From Nesterenkonia alba DSM 19423 (lineage in GTDB: Bacteria; Actinomycetota; Actinomycetes; Actinomycetales; Micrococcaceae), in contig NZ_ATXP01000005.1 of the NCBI RefSeq assembly GCF_000421745.1, forward strand, positions 62,001-126,000: a stretch of DNA of 64,000 bases. The letters are read 5' to 3'. The translations under genes were made by a program, and so were the position numbers. Below the pieces are notes generated by a model. The model was given only the letters and a program-made list of their open reading frames with translations, did no database searches and was not told the DNA's origin. Below, in pieces: positions 37,334 through 47,411 of the stretch (the stretch's first letter is position 1; each line of letters starts with the position of its first letter).

Positions 37334-38338
37334 ATGGCATTTCTAGACGCGATTATGTGGCCCTTCAGCTGGGCTGTGTCCTTCATCCTGAGCGTCGCCC
37401 ACACTGTGCTGACCTGGCTTGGGCTGGATTACGACTCCGGGTGGACGTGGACCATTTCCATCGTCCTGCTGGTGTTGGTGATCCGTACTCTGTTGATCCC
37501 GCTGTTCGTCAAACAGATTAAGTCCCAGCGCGGTATGCAGCTGGTGCAGCCGGAGATGCAGAAGCTGCAGGCCAAATACAAGGGGAAGAAGGACCCCGAA
37601 TCCCGGCAGAAGATGGTCGCGGAGCAGCAGGCGCTGTTCAAACAGCACGGGGTTAACCCGTTTATGACCTGTCTGCCGCTGTTGGCGCAGATGCCGATCT
37701 TCTTCGCCCTGTTCTGGATGCTCAACCGGGCCACCACCCGGGACCCCAGCGTGCCCAATCAGTACCGGGAAGAAGGCTACTTCGCGCTGACCGGCGGGGA
37801 GATCGCCAGCCTGGACGACTCCACTATTTTCGGCGTCGGGATGAGCGATGTGTTCTGGCTGGCGGTCCAAGAAGACCCCATTCGCTGGAACGTGGTCTTC
37901 TTGGCGGTCATCCTCATCATCGCCATGGTCGGCAGCCAGTTCTTCACCCAAAAGCAGCTGATGGCCAAGAACATGTCCGAAGCGGCCAAGACCGGACAGT
38001 TCGCCCAGATGCAGAAGATGATGCTCTACGTCTTCCCCCTGGCCATGGTCATCGGTGGTGTGAACTTCCCCATCGCCCTGGTCATCTACTGGACCGCGAC
38101 GAACTTCTGGACCCTCGGGCAGCAGTGGTGGGTCATCCGGAACAACCCCACACCCGGGTCCGACGCCGAAAAGGAACTGAATCTGCGGCGTGCGGCGAAG
38201 GGTCTGCCCCCCATTGGGGAAGAGCTGCGGAAGTCCAAAGAGCCCGAGCAGCCCAAGCCGACCGGCAAGCATTTAGGACACCAGGCACAGCCGGCCAAAA
38301 AACGTAAGAAGAAGAAAAAGAAAAAGGGACAACGATGA
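37334..38338 (+). CDS. yidC: YidC/Oxa1 membrane protein insertase
   Basis: 334 residues with five membrane helices, the coiled cytoplasmic loop KSQRGMQLVQPEMQKLQAKY and the hydrophilic-groove region RTLLIPLFVKQ. It ends in a run of basic residues (KKRKKKKKKKGQR), which can bind the ribosome. It overlaps jag by 4 bp. Confidence 0.97.
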   Translation: MAFLDAIMWPFSWAVSFILSVAHTVLTWLGLDYDSGWTWTISIVLLVLVIRTLLIPLFVKQIKSQRGMQLVQPEMQKLQAKYKGKKDPESRQKMVAEQQALFKQHGVNPFMTCLPLLAQMPIFFALFWMLNRATTRDPSVPNQYREEGYFALTGGEIASLDDSTIFGVGMSDVFWLAVQEDPIRWNVVFLAVILIIAMVGSQFFTQKQLMAKNMSEAAKTGQFAQMQKMMLYVFPLAMVIGGVNFPIALVIYWTATNFWTLGQQWWVIRNNPTPGSDAEKELNLRRAAKGLPPIGEELRKSKEPEQPKPTGKHLGHQAQPAKKRKKKKKKKGQR

Positions 38339-38916
38339 CCGAACAGACCAATCCGCCCTCTGCTGAGGACGTCGTCGACGAGGGCAACGAGACCGTGGCG
38401 CCCGAAGAGGCGCACCTGGTGGAGAACACCGAGGAACTTACCGAAGCAGCCGAAGAAGGCCCCGATGAGGGTGATGTGGCCGCCGATTACCTCGAGGAAC
38501 TGCTCGACATCGCCGATCTCGACGGTGACCTGGAGATTGAGATTCGGGGGGATCGCACCTTTATCTCCATCCAGGCCGAAGAAGGCAGTGCCGAACTCGA
38601 TGATCTGGTGGGCCCGAAAGGCGAAGTCCTCGACGCACTCCAGGAACTGACGCGTCTGGCGGTGTTGACGGCCACTGGCAACCGCACCCGCCTGGTCCTG
38701 GATATCAACGGCCATCGGGCCCAGCGCCATGACGAGCTGCAGAAGCTGGCTGCCGAGGCCGTCGAAGAGGCTAGGGACACCGGTGAGCCGGTGCACTTGG
38801 AGCCGATGAGCGCCTATGAGCGCAAGATCGTCCACGACTACGTAGCCGAGGCCGGACTGGTTTCTGAGTCCGAGGGCGAAGGCAAGCGTCGGCACGTGGT
38901 GGTCTCTGCATCGTGA
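38335..38916 (+). CDS. jag: Jag/KhpB, KH-R3H RNA-binding protein
   Basis: 193 residues: an acidic N-terminal tail (about 1-55), a KH domain around VGPKGEVLDALQELTRLAV, and an R3H domain with MSAYERKIVHDYVAE. The Jag-N domain of Firmicutes is absent, as is typical of actinobacteria. Likely an RNA chaperone linked to cell-wall growth. Confidence 0.95.
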   Translation: MTEQTNPPSAEDVVDEGNETVAPEEAHLVENTEELTEAAEEGPDEGDVAADYLEELLDIADLDGDLEIEIRGDRTFISIQAEEGSAELDDLVGPKGEVLDALQELTRLAVLTATGNRTRLVLDINGHRAQRHDELQKLAAEAVEEARDTGEPVHLEPMSAYERKIVHDYVAEAGLVSESEGEGKRRHVVVSAS

Positions 38917-39554
38917 CCTCCGTACCGCAGCCGACTGATGCTGAACTCGGCGCCGCCGAGACGCTCTTCGGTGAGCGGCTCGAACACGCTGAGCGCTATG
39001 TCACTCACCTGTGCACTACGGGTGTGGAGTACGGCCTGCTCGGTCCCCGGGAAGTACCGCGGATGTGGTCCCGCCATGTGCTCAACTGTGCGGTGTTGGG
39101 CCCCGAGCTCGCCGAGGACGCAGAAGTGGCCGACGTCGGTTCCGGCGCTGGTTTGCCGGGCATCGCCGCAGCGCTGGCCGCACCTGGGGCGCACTTCACG
39201 CTCATTGAACCCATGGAGCGGCGTGTGGACTGGCTGGCCGAGGTTGTTGGTGATCTCGGGTTGGAGAACATCGATATTATCCGGGCGCGCGCGGAGGAAG
39301 TGACCGATGAGGTGATGGCCGATGTCGTCACCGCACGCGCAGTGTCAGCACTGAAGAAGTTAATACCCCTGACGGCGCCTTTGTTGGCTGACGACGGCGA
39401 ATTGCTCCTCATCAAAGGCCGCAGCGCCGCGGAGGAAGTGGACAACGCGGCCAAAGCGGTCAAGCGATTCAAGCTCCAACAGCCGACCGTGGAACTGCTC
39501 GGAGAGGATATCCTCGAGGAACCGACGACTGTGGTGCGCATCCGCCGCCGCTAA
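38913..39554 (+). CDS. rsmG: 16S rRNA (guanine527-N7)-methyltransferase
   Basis: 213 residues with the S-adenosylmethionine site VADVGSGAGLPGIAAALA and IRARAEEV. Loss of this enzyme gives low-level streptomycin resistance. The GTG at 38913 overlaps the jag stop. Confidence 0.96.
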   Translation: MTSVPQPTDAELGAAETLFGERLEHAERYVTHLCTTGVEYGLLGPREVPRMWSRHVLNCAVLGPELAEDAEVADVGSGAGLPGIAAALAAPGAHFTLIEPMERRVDWLAEVVGDLGLENIDIIRARAEEVTDEVMADVVTARAVSALKKLIPLTAPLLADDGELLLIKGRSAAEEVDNAAKAVKRFKLQQPTVELLGEDILEEPTTVVRIRRR

Positions 39555-39574
39555 TGAAGGAGGAGGCTGCTGTG

Positions 39575-40555
39575 ATGCACAGACCTGCTGACGATCCAGC
39601 TGCCGGTGCCGTTTCACGTGAAACGCCCGCGACCGAAGATGTTCCCTCCGCCGAGCAGGAGCGCTCCGTACTCGATTCCCTGGATGCCTCACCACTGGCG
39701 GCTGAACTCGCCGATGAGAGCAAGCGGCGGCGGAAACTCTCTGAAACCACTTTGGAACCCCCGGAACAGACCCGGGTCATCACGGTGTCCAATCAGAAGG
39801 GCGGAGTCGGCAAAACGACGACCACGGTCAACCTCGCCGCGGCCCTAGCTGACCACGGGTTCCACGTGCTCGTCATTGATATCGATCCGCAGGGCAACGC
39901 TTCCACAGGTCTGGGCATCCCCCATTCGGCGGAGACGGAGTCTATCTACGATGTGCTCATCGACGACCTCACCTTCGCTGATGTCATCGCCGAGTGTCCC
40001 GACGTCGATAACCTCTCGGTCATTCCGGCGACCATTCATCTGGCCGGGGCGGAGATTGAACTGGTCTCGCTTGTGGCACGGGAACAGCGACTCCAACGCG
40101 CACTGCAGGAGTATGTCACCCAGCGGGAGCAGCAGGGTCTACCCCGGTTGGATTACGTGTTCATCGATTGCCCACCGAGCCTGGGACTGCTGACAGTCAA
40201 CGCCTTCGTGGCCGCCGATGAAGTGCTCATCCCCATCCAATGTGAGTACTACGCGCTCGAGGGGCTGAGCCAGCTGCTCAATAATATTCGGATGATCCAG
40301 AAGCACCTGAACCCGCCTCTACGTGTTTCCACCATCCTGCTCACCATGTACGACGCACGCACCAACCTCGCTGCGCAGGTTGTCGATGAGGTCAAGGAGC
40401 ACTTCCCTGAAGAGGTCCTCGATACCAAGATCCCGCGTAGTGTGCGCATTGCTGAGGCCCCCAGCTATCAGCAGAGTGTGATCTCCTACGACCGGTCTTC
40501 CACTGGAGCCCTGGCGTATCTTGAGGCAGCTGCGGAATTGGTTCAGCGCGGCTGA
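39575..40555 (+). CDS. parA: ParA chromosome partitioning ATPase
   Basis: 326 residues. The deviant Walker A is NQKGGVGKTTTTVNLA and Walker B FIDCPPSLG; DIDPQGNASTGLG is canonical. ATG 39575 has AAGGAGGAGG eight bases upstream. The first 65 residues are a disordered extension that contains a parS site (39611) read as AVSRETPA. With ParB it separates newly copied origins. Confidence 0.97.
   Translation: MHRPADDPAAGAVSRETPATEDVPSAEQERSVLDSLDASPLAAELADESKRRRKLSETTLEPPEQTRVITVSNQKGGVGKTTTTVNLAAALADHGFHVLVIDIDPQGNASTGLGIPHSAETESIYDVLIDDLTFADVIAECPDVDNLSVIPATIHLAGAEIELVSLVAREQRLQRALQEYVTQREQQGLPRLDYVFIDCPPSLGLLTVNAFVAADEVLIPIQCEYYALEGLSQLLNNIRMIQKHLNPPLRVSTILLTMYDARTNLAAQVVDEVKEHFPEEVLDTKIPRSVRIAEAPSYQQSVISYDRSSTGALAYLEAAAELVQRG
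39611..39624. promoter_or_regulatory. parS: parS site 1 (inside parA)
   Basis: Perfect GTTTCACGTGAAAC palindrome, encoding Val-Ser-Arg-Glu-Thr in the ParA N-terminal extension. Confidence 0.95.
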
Positions 40556-40565
40556 GCCTGTTCGC

Positions 40566-40579
40566 GTTTCACGTGAAAC
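40566..40579. promoter_or_regulatory. parS: parS site 2 (between parA and parB)
   Basis: Perfect GTTTCACGTGAAAC, 10 bp after the parA stop. Confidence 0.96.
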
Positions 40580-40667
40580 GCAAGGTGATTCTCTGCCGTA
40601 CCTCAGGCGCTGTCAGGTTGTGGCCGTAAAATGGCGGCAGATGTCGATCCGGTGAAAGTGAGAGGGC

Positions 40668-41846
40668 ATGGCAGAACGTAAACGGCGCGGCCTCGGGCGG
40701 GGACTTGGCGCTCTCATCAACACCGACGAAACGACTCCTGAGGCCACCGGAGCGACGGCTCACGCTGTGCCGCCGGTGGAACCGGAGATCGAAGCCGAGC
40801 CCGTTTCACGTGAAACGACCACACCCGAACGCCCCATCGATGTCTTCTTCTCAGCCAAGTCTCACCTGGAGACTCAACGCGTTTCACGTGAAACGAACGC
40901 GCGGACGGCCCCCCGGACTCGGATGACCACCGCGCGCCGAGCCACCCAGCGAGGCCGGGCAGAGATGCCGGATGTGCTCAACCCCCGGAAGGCACAGGAG
41001 GCACCGACTGGGCAGGAATCCGAGGGAGCAAGCTTTCGTGCCATCCCCGTCGAAAGCATCCAGCCGAATCCGCGCCAGCCTCGCCAGGTCTTTGACGAGG
41101 AGGAGATGGCCGAGCTGGTGCACTCCATTCGCGAGATCGGCGTGCTCCAGCCCATCGTGGTGCGTCCCTTAGAAGACGATCACTATGAGCTCATTATGGG
41201 TGAACGCCGCTGGCGGGCCTCCCAGGCGGCGGGGAAGGAGACCATCCCCGCTGTTATCCGACAGACGCAGGACGAGAACCTGCTTCGGGACGCCCTGTTG
41301 GAGAATATTCACCGTTCCCAACTCAATCCCCTCGAAGAAGCCGCGGCTTACCAACAGCTACTGGATGACTTCGACATCAGCCAGGAAGAGCTCTCCCAAC
41401 GGATTGGACGCTCCCGGCCGCAGATCTCCAATACTCTCCGGTTGATGCGCCTGCCCGCTTCGGCACAGCGCCGTGTGGCTGCCGGTGTGCTCTCCTCGGG
41501 CCATGCCCGGGCCTTGCTGAGCTTGGAGAACGAGGAGCAGATGGAAGAGCTGGCCCAGCGGATCGTGGCCGAAGGCCTGTCTGTGCGTGCCGCCGAGGAA
41601 CAGGCGACCTTGCTGAAGTCAGAGAAGTCGGCCCAGCAGCGGGACGTTTCACGTGAAACGGACCGGCTGCCGACGGCGTCTCGTTATGAGCAGTTGGATG
41701 AGTATGCTGAGGCACTCACGGACAAATTGGACACTCAGGTAAAGATCACCTTGGGTGCCAAGAAGGGGCGCATTGCCATTGATTTTGCGGGAGTCGAGGA
41801 TCTCGAACGCATCCTGCAGGAACTCGGGGCGTACGTTCCGCGCTGA
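40668..41846 (+). CDS. parB: ParB/Spo0J chromosome partitioning protein
   Basis: 392 residues. After an N-terminal [13 protein letters not shown] box (ParA-contact region) and a disordered linker come the CTPase/ParB core ([46 protein letters not shown]), the helix-turn-helix ([17 protein letters not shown]) and a C-terminal dimer domain. Three parS sites lie inside the gene, each read as V-S-R-E-T. Confidence 0.97.
   Translation: MAERKRRGLGRGLGALINTDETTPEATGATAHAVPPVEPEIEAEPVSRETTTPERPIDVFFSAKSHLETQRVSRETNARTAPRTRMTTARRATQRGRAEMPDVLNPRKAQEAPTGQESEGASFRAIPVESIQPNPRQPRQVFDEEEMAELVHSIREIGVLQPIVVRPLEDDHYELIMGERRWRASQAAGKETIPAVIRQTQDENLLRDALLENIHRSQLNPLEEAAAYQQLLDDFDISQEELSQRIGRSRPQISNTLRLMRLPASAQRRVAAGVLSSGHARALLSLENEEQMEELAQRIVAEGLSVRAAEEQATLLKSEKSAQQRDVSRETDRLPTASRYEQLDEYAEALTDKLDTQVKITLGAKKGRIAIDFAGVEDLERILQELGAYVPR
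40803..40816. promoter_or_regulatory. parS: parS site 3 (inside parB)
   Basis: Perfect GTTTCACGTGAAAC, encoding PVSRETT in the disordered linker. Confidence 0.95.
40881..40894. promoter_or_regulatory. parS: parS site 4 (inside parB)
   Basis: Perfect GTTTCACGTGAAAC, encoding RVSRETN; 78 bp after site 3. Confidence 0.95.
41646..41659. promoter_or_regulatory. parS: parS site 5 (inside parB)
   Basis: Perfect GTTTCACGTGAAAC, encoding DVSRETD between the helix-turn-helix and the dimer domain. Confidence 0.95.
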
Positions 41847-41901
41847 GTGTCCCACCGGTGGGCGTTCGACGAACTGTGAGATGGCGTGGGACGGACCGGG
41901 A

Positions 41902-42081
41902 TTAGGCGTTGTCCCGCTGATTGAGATACACCATCACCAGTCCGACCATGAACAAGCCGCCCGCGAGGGACCATAGAAGAACCTGGATAGTGCGTGAGAC
42001 AGGAAAGTAGGACAGCGCCACACACAGTGGGGCAGCCAGTACCAGCAGTATGGGACCAAGGTTCCCAGTACGCTTGCTCAT
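41902..42081 (-). CDS. Small two-helix membrane protein
   Basis: 59 residues from ATG 42081, which has GGAGGTGAGA directly upstream. Two hydrophobic helices (LGPILLVLAAPLCVALSYF and VLLWSLAGGLFMVGLVMVYL) and a short charged C-terminus. Convergent with parB. No family recognised. Confidence 0.7.
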   Translation of the reverse strand: MSKRTGNLGPILLVLAAPLCVALSYFPVSRTIQVLLWSLAGGLFMVGLVMVYLNQRDNA

Positions 42082-42127
42082 TCTCACCTCCATGTCATGA
42101 CGTCGAGTAGCCATCTAGAGGTCATTT

Positions 42128-42164
42128 AAAACGGGCCCAGTCCCCATGGAGACCGGACCCGTTT
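42128..42164. terminator. Terminator-like inverted repeat after trxA
   Basis: AAACGGGCCCAGTCC at 42129 pairs imperfectly with GGACCGGACCCGTTT-type sequence ending at 42164, with A- and T-rich edges. It overlaps the start of parS site 6. Confidence 0.6.
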
Positions 42165-42174
42165 CACGTGAAAC
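42161..42174. promoter_or_regulatory. parS: parS site 6 (after trxA)
   Basis: Perfect GTTTCACGTGAAAC in the gap between trxA and the small membrane protein gene. Confidence 0.95.
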
Positions 42175-42184
42175 ATGTGATTGT

Positions 42185-42511
42185 TTACTTCAGAAGGTCG
42201 GCGAACTCCTGCTCGAGCGCCGGCTTCGGCTTAGCGCCGATGGAGCTGGCTACGTGCTCACCATCCTTGAAGCCGTAGACGGCGGGGATGGAGGTGATGC
42301 CGAACTTCGCGGCTGTGCCTGGGTTCTCGTCGACATTGACCTTGACGACTTCGATCTTGTCCGAGTTCTCCTCAGCAAGTTCCTCAAGCACTGGTGCCAA
42401 GGCGCGGCAGGGACCGCACCATTCGGCCCAGAAATCAACGAGGACGGGCTTATCAGCCTTGAGGACGTCCTGCTCGAAGCTGGCGTCAGTGACATTCTTC
42501 AGATCTGCCAT
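42185..42511 (-). CDS. trxA: Thioredoxin
   Basis: 108 residues, a minimal cytoplasmic thioredoxin with the redox site WCGPC (Cys32, Cys35) after VLVDFWAE and the cis-Pro region [13 protein letters not shown] 42511 has a GATCACCTC-complement ribosome site. Paired with trxB, 38 bp away. Confidence 0.97.
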   Translation of the reverse strand: MADLKNVTDASFEQDVLKADKPVLVDFWAEWCGPCRALAPVLEELAEENSDKIEVVKVNVDENPGTAAKFGITSIPAVYGFKDGEHVASSIGAKPKPALEQEFADLLK

Positions 42512-42549
42512 GAGGTGATCCTTCCGTTGAGGTGGTCCGGTGACAGTGG

Positions 42550-43497
42550 TCAGGGGAGATTGGCGAGGTATTCTTCGACGTCGAGGGCGGCGACACACCC
42601 CGAGCCTGCGGCAGTCACAGCTTGCCGGTAGTGCGGGTCGAGCACATCCCCGGCAGCGAAGACACCGGGCAGGGTCGTCTTCGAGGTCCGGCCTTCGACT
42701 TCAACGGTGCCCTCTGCGGTCAGTTCCAGCTGGTCGGCGAAAAGTTCTGTCCGCGGATCGTGACCGATGGCGACGAACAGACCCGTCACATCGAGGGTGG
42801 ACTCCTCACCGGTGACAGTGTTGCGCAGGGCCAGCTGGTTGACTTTTCCGTCGCCTTCGACCCGAATGACCTCGTGGTTCCACAGGAACTCGATCTTGTC
42901 ATTGGCCAGAGCGCGGTCCGCCATGATCTTGGAGGCACGCAGTTCGTCACGCCGGTGAATGACGGTGACCTTGGAGGCGAACTTCGTCAGGAACGTTGCC
43001 TCTTCCATGGCCGAATCGCCGCCACCGACCACGGCGATGTGCTGTTCGCGGAAGAAGAATCCATCACAGGTGGCACACCAACTCACCCCGTGTCCGGAGA
43101 GTTCCTTCTCGCCGGGCACGCCGAGCTCACGATAGGCCGAACCGGTAGCCAGGATGATCGACCGGGCGTGCAGCACTTCACCGGAGCCGGTGGTGATCTC
43201 CTTGATGTCGCTGGTCAGCTTCAGTGCAGTGGCGTCCTCGTGGCGGATATCAGCACCGAATCGCCGGGCCTGAGCTTCCATATTCATCATCAGGTCCGGG
43301 CCTTGGATGCCTTCGGGGAAACCGGGGAAGTTCTCCACTTCCGTGGTGTTCATCAATTCCCCACCGGCGGTGACAGACCCGGCCAGCACGATCGGATTGA
43401 GGTTCGCCCGGGCAGTGTAGATCGCCGCCGTGTAGCCCGCAGGACCGGAGCCGACGATGACGACGTCGTGCACCTGGTCAGGTGTCAGTTCTGTCAC
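42550..43497 (-). CDS. trxB: Thioredoxin-disulfide reductase
   Basis: 315 residues from GTG 43497. FAD site [20 protein letters not shown], redox pair WCATCDG, NADPH site [15 protein letters not shown] and the C-terminal FAD contact [17 protein letters not shown]. Reduces thioredoxin with NADPH. Operon with trxA. Confidence 0.97.
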   Translation of the reverse strand: MTELTPDQVHDVVIVGSGPAGYTAAIYTARANLNPIVLAGSVTAGGELMNTTEVENFPGFPEGIQGPDLMMNMEAQARRFGADIRHEDATALKLTSDIKEITTGSGEVLHARSIILATGSAYRELGVPGEKELSGHGVSWCATCDGFFFREQHIAVVGGGDSAMEEATFLTKFASKVTVIHRRDELRASKIMADRALANDKIEFLWNHEVIRVEGDGKVNQLALRNTVTGEESTLDVTGLFVAIGHDPRTELFADQLELTAEGTVEVEGRTSKTTLPGVFAAGDVLDPHYRQAVTAAGSGCVAALDVEEYLANLP

Positions 43498-43595
43498 GAG
43501 TGATGAATCCTTACATGGTCTGAGCGCTGTACCAGTGATACACAACGCTGGGGATTAAGTGCTCATTCCGCAAGCCTGCGACGACGGCGCCGGTC

Positions 43596-45506
43596 CTAGT
43601 CGACAGTGATCTCACCGATGCTCAGCCGGTAGGGCATACCACCAACCGTCGGGGTGTCCTCAGCGGGCAATTCGGTGATGCTGACCACCACGTAGGACCC
43701 TTCGACGCCATCGCCACTGACAGCGGCCTCGGCGGAAGAGAAATCCCCGGTGCCGAGCTGCTCGCCGCCGAGGCTGCCGTCGTCGTTGACATACACCTCG
43801 AAGGAACCACCCGAGTAGCCACCCTGTGTGACAACTGTCACTTCACTGACGTCGGTGGGTTCAGCCAGTTCGACCACGAACTCCACGGAGTCGGTGAAAC
43901 CACCGAAGGCGGCGTTGTTATACGAATAGGTCTGCCACGTGGTGTCGGTATCGCCGTCGGCGAGGTTCTCAGCACTTCCGGAGGAGGTCACATCGGCCCC
44001 GGCGTCCAGGCTGATGGATGCCACCTCGGCAGCGGGCAGGTCCTCCTCGGGCTCTTCTTCCTCGGTGGCCTCCTCGGTGGCCTCGCCGGTCTCCTCGGTG
44101 TCAGGATCCTCCCCGCCGGTGGTCTCCTCCTCAGCCGGAGGCTGCTGTTCGGTCTCCTCGGGTACCTCAGCGGCCTCATCCGCTCCACCGCGTAGGGAGA
44201 AGAAGACGATGAGCGCGGCCAGCAGCACCAGAACACCCAGGACCGCCGGCGCCAGCCAGCGCAGCCAGACGGGGCGCTGGTCATCCTCGTAGGCGCTGCG
44301 CCCGTAGGGGTCTGCGTACTCATCAAAGCCGGGGTCCTCCGACCCGCCGTCGTCGAAGCTGCCGGCTGCGGATGCCGAGTCTGCACTGGGGAAACTGCTG
44401 CGATCCCGGGCGGGCACTGCAGTGATGAGTCCGGTGAAGCTGCTGCGGTCGGCTTGCTGCTGTTCAGCAGTGCCAGAGGCCGGTTCCTCGACGACGTCGG
44501 CAGGTCGGGTCACCGGGTGTGCGGGCTCCTCCGTACCCACCGGGACATCGGCGACATCATAGGCCGGATCCGGGTACTGCGGCGGATCGTCGATGACCTC
44601 CTCGCCTTCGACGGTGGTCTCATCCGTAGGCGTCGAAACGTGCTCAGAGGGGGTGTAACCCACGGTGGCGATCGCCGTAGAGGGCGCATGCTCCACGTGT
44701 TCTCCGGGCTCGTGGGTGGCATCGGGATCTTCATCCGCAGTCGCATCCTCTGTGTGGGCTGTCTGCTGCTCGGACGCGGTGTGCTCCTCCGGCGCTGGCG
44801 GCAGGTGCTCATCGAGCACGTCACTACCCAGCCGGTCTCCACTGGCGACTTCACCGGCCACAGGCGCTGGTGGTCCGGCTGCGAATGCGGCTTCCAGGGT
44901 CTCGTCCTGTTGGTCGGCAGCAGGATCGGCCTCAACAACATCGAGGTCAGAGGCCAGCCCCAAACCGGCATCGAACTGCTTGAGTCCGGCGTCGTCGTCC
45001 TGAAGCCGATGCGGAATGACTTTGTCCAGGAACGCCGGGCGCTTAGACCACGGCAGGCTCCGCGAGCGGGAGGATTCCTCGTGTAGACGAGCGTAGTATT
45101 CGGCGTCGTCCTCATACGTCTGCGGTTCCATTTGCCGGGACTGACCGAAGATCTCAGAACCTAGGGAGTCGGTGTAATACGGCTCCACATAGGGGGCGGC
45201 ATCGGGGACCACGAGATCGAGCAGCTGGTTGGGGTCCACCAGTGTGGAGATCAGGTAGGTTCGTTCATCAGCCAAACCGAGGTCGAGCACCTCCACCAGC
45301 GAATCCCGAGCACCGGTGGCCAGTTCTTTGGCGCTGGTAGCCACCTGTTTGGCATTGGCCCGCGAGGCCAGCAGCACGGAGACGTCCCGGTCCAGCACCT
45401 CGTCCACCGCCTGGAAGACGACGTCTTGATCCGCGGAGGTCACCACGTGGTGGGTGATGCGGTATCGGCCCCCCACCACGTCTCCGACGCCGAACGGCTG
45501 CGCCAC
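43596..45506 (-). CDS. Pseudokinase membrane protein with C-terminal discoidin-like domain, MurJ partner
   Basis: 636 residues. The N-terminus (VGGRYRITHHVVTSADQDVV then FQAVDEVLDRDVSVLL) resembles a protein-kinase N-lobe but has no catalytic loop or DFG motif. An acidic low-complexity region (about 190-405), one membrane helix (LAPAVLGVLVLLAALIVFF), a Glu/Thr-rich stalk and an extracellular jelly-roll domain follow (DTTWQTYSYNNAAFGGFTDS, EVTVVTQGGYSGGSFEVYV). In mycobacteria the same parts are fused to MurJ (MviN) and bind the FHA protein FhaA. Here it is a separate gene downstream of murJ. Confidence 0.82.
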   Translation of the reverse strand: MAQPFGVGDVVGGRYRITHHVVTSADQDVVFQAVDEVLDRDVSVLLASRANAKQVATSAKELATGARDSLVEVLDLGLADERTYLISTLVDPNQLLDLVVPDAAPYVEPYYTDSLGSEIFGQSRQMEPQTYEDDAEYYARLHEESSRSRSLPWSKRPAFLDKVIPHRLQDDDAGLKQFDAGLGLASDLDVVEADPAADQQDETLEAAFAAGPPAPVAGEVASGDRLGSDVLDEHLPPAPEEHTASEQQTAHTEDATADEDPDATHEPGEHVEHAPSTAIATVGYTPSEHVSTPTDETTVEGEEVIDDPPQYPDPAYDVADVPVGTEEPAHPVTRPADVVEEPASGTAEQQQADRSSFTGLITAVPARDRSSFPSADSASAAGSFDDGGSEDPGFDEYADPYGRSAYEDDQRPVWLRWLAPAVLGVLVLLAALIVFFSLRGGADEAAEVPEETEQQPPAEEETTGGEDPDTEETGEATEEATEEEEPEEDLPAAEVASISLDAGADVTSSGSAENLADGDTDTTWQTYSYNNAAFGGFTDSVEFVVELAEPTDVSEVTVVTQGGYSGGSFEVYVNDDGSLGGEQLGTGDFSSAEAAVSGDGVEGSYVVVSITELPAEDTPTVGGMPYRLSIGEITVD

Positions 45507-45587
45507 AGATCCTCCTGAGGTCTAAAGAATGAGAGTCAGCACTCCAGCGTACCGCCGCCTGGGCTGATCTGCGCGCTGTGCACCGCC

Positions 45588-47381
45588 TCAGGCGCGCTGG
45601 AACCGTTGCAGGGCGGGGACCCGGCGGGCCAGCGGTTCCAGGAACTCGTCGAACTCCCGGACCCGCATCACGCGCAGCGCTACCACGTAGACCCCGGCCA
45701 TCACGATCCCGGTGGCGGCACAGCTGAGTATGGTAGTGGGCAGTGAACTCCACGCGAAACCCCAGGTGTAGCCGCCCAGCAGTGCCAGAACCCCCGCCCC
45801 GGAGGCCCCGGCAGCCAGTGCGGCGAACCCGGCCCGGGTATAGGCCCCCAGCACATCGGTGAAACCGAAGCTGCCCCATCGGCGCACCACAAGCACATGC
45901 CAGAAGACGTACTGGAGAACGTTGATCGCCCCGAACAGCCCGATGATGAAATACGGCAGATGCTCATTGGCCAGCAGCGCCGCCCCGGTGTAGGCGATCG
46001 CCAGGCTCAGCGCGGAGCAGATGGAGTACACCACCATGGGGGTGCGGGCATCCTCAGCGGCGTAGAAGGTGCGCATCAGGTAGAAGTTCGCTGAGCGGAA
46101 CGGCAGGGCCACGGCGTAGAGCACCAGCAACTGGCCGATGGCAGCCCCGGCCAGGTGTGCATCGGCCGCGGTGCCGCCGAAGAGCCGGCCCAGGGGCCCA
46201 GCCAGGACGATCATCGCCACCGCGGAGAACATGATGGGGATCGCGAAGATCCGCAAACCCCGGTTGACCAGCCCCATGGCGTCGTCGTACTGCTTCAGGT
46301 CCATCGCCCGGGAGAGCTGATTGAACAACACAGTGGCGATCGTCAGTACGAACACCGAATGCGGTAGCAGCACAATGAGCTCAGCAATATTCGCAGCGGT
46401 CTCCCCGGGGACGGCAGCACCGCCGGTTTCCATCTGTTCACGGGAGGCGGTGGCACCGGAGATCAACCGCATATGCAGCAGGTTGGAGATATTGCCCACC
46501 GCCATGGCTCCCAGGGTCCAGGCAGCAATCTTGCCGGTTTGCCCCAGGCCCATACCCCGGAAACCGAACTTAGGTCGCAGCCCGATGCCCAGTTTGGACA
46601 GTGGCCACAGCAGCAACAGCGCCTGGGCGATCACCCCCAGGGTGTGGCCCCCGGCCAGCCAGATGGTCTGAGTGGTGGTCCACTCGGCGGCCTGGTTGTC
46701 CTCGGCACTGTAGGCACCGAAGCTGACGATGTAGGTGAGGATGAACCCGATGGCGATGATGTTGTTCAGCACCGGGGCCCACATGTACCAGCCGAATTTC
46801 GCGTTCGCGTTGAGGATCTGTCCGACTACCGCGTAGAGCCCGTAGAAGAAGATCTGCGGCAGGGTCCACATCGCGAAGGCGGTACCTAGGGCCAGCATCG
46901 GTTCGGTCCAGTCCAAGGTCAGCGCACTGATGATCGGGTAGGCCGCGGCAGTGATGAGCACGGTGGCCACACCCATGACAATGACCGCCAAGGTCAGCAG
47001 ACGCGAGGTGTAATCCGCTCCGCGGTCGGGCTGTTTGGCGGCCTTGATGAGCTGAGGCACCAGCACCACATTGAACATCCCACCCAGCAGCAGCACATAA
47101 ATGACATTGGGAACACTGTTGGCCTTTTCGAAGACATCGGCCATCAGGGTGGTTGAGCCGATGGCGATCGCCAGCAGGAAGGCCCGCAGGAACCCCAGCC
47201 CCCGGGAGACCAGCGTGCCGGCGGCCATGAGCGCACTGGCTGCAGCCATTCCCTGCTTGGGCAGATGCGAGGCAGCAGCCTCCTGGGGCTCAGCTGGCGG
47301 GGAGTCAGTCTCCTCTTCCGGCTCAGGGGCGCGCCAGGCACCAGTGTGCCGCGGACGGTAGGGGGACGATGCGGGGCTCAT
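45588..47381 (-). CDS. murJ: MurJ lipid II flippase
   Basis: 597 residues with about 14 membrane helices; the N-terminal 50 residues are a disordered Pro/Glu tail. Family marks include SRGLGFLRAFLLAIAIGSTT, NVIYVLLLGGMFNVVLVPQL and PHSVFVLTIATVLFNQLSRA. It flips lipid II across the membrane for peptidoglycan assembly. It precedes the pseudokinase gene by 81 bp. Confidence 0.95.
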   Translation of the reverse strand: MSPASSPYRPRHTGAWRAPEPEEETDSPPAEPQEAAASHLPKQGMAAASALMAAGTLVSRGLGFLRAFLLAIAIGSTTLMADVFEKANSVPNVIYVLLLGGMFNVVLVPQLIKAAKQPDRGADYTSRLLTLAVIVMGVATVLITAAAYPIISALTLDWTEPMLALGTAFAMWTLPQIFFYGLYAVVGQILNANAKFGWYMWAPVLNNIIAIGFILTYIVSFGAYSAEDNQAAEWTTTQTIWLAGGHTLGVIAQALLLLWPLSKLGIGLRPKFGFRGMGLGQTGKIAAWTLGAMAVGNISNLLHMRLISGATASREQMETGGAAVPGETAANIAELIVLLPHSVFVLTIATVLFNQLSRAMDLKQYDDAMGLVNRGLRIFAIPIMFSAVAMIVLAGPLGRLFGGTAADAHLAGAAIGQLLVLYAVALPFRSANFYLMRTFYAAEDARTPMVVYSICSALSLAIAYTGAALLANEHLPYFIIGLFGAINVLQYVFWHVLVVRRWGSFGFTDVLGAYTRAGFAALAAGASGAGVLALLGGYTWGFAWSSLPTTILSCAATGIVMAGVYVVALRVMRVREFDEFLEPLARRVPALQRFQRA

Positions 47382-47411
47382 CAGTGGCTGACTATAGCCG
47401 GATCAGCTGCA

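Noticed and set aside
41851-41862. CCCACCGGTGGG palindrome after parB as a terminator
   Set aside because: No T-run follows and there is no loop; too short to call.
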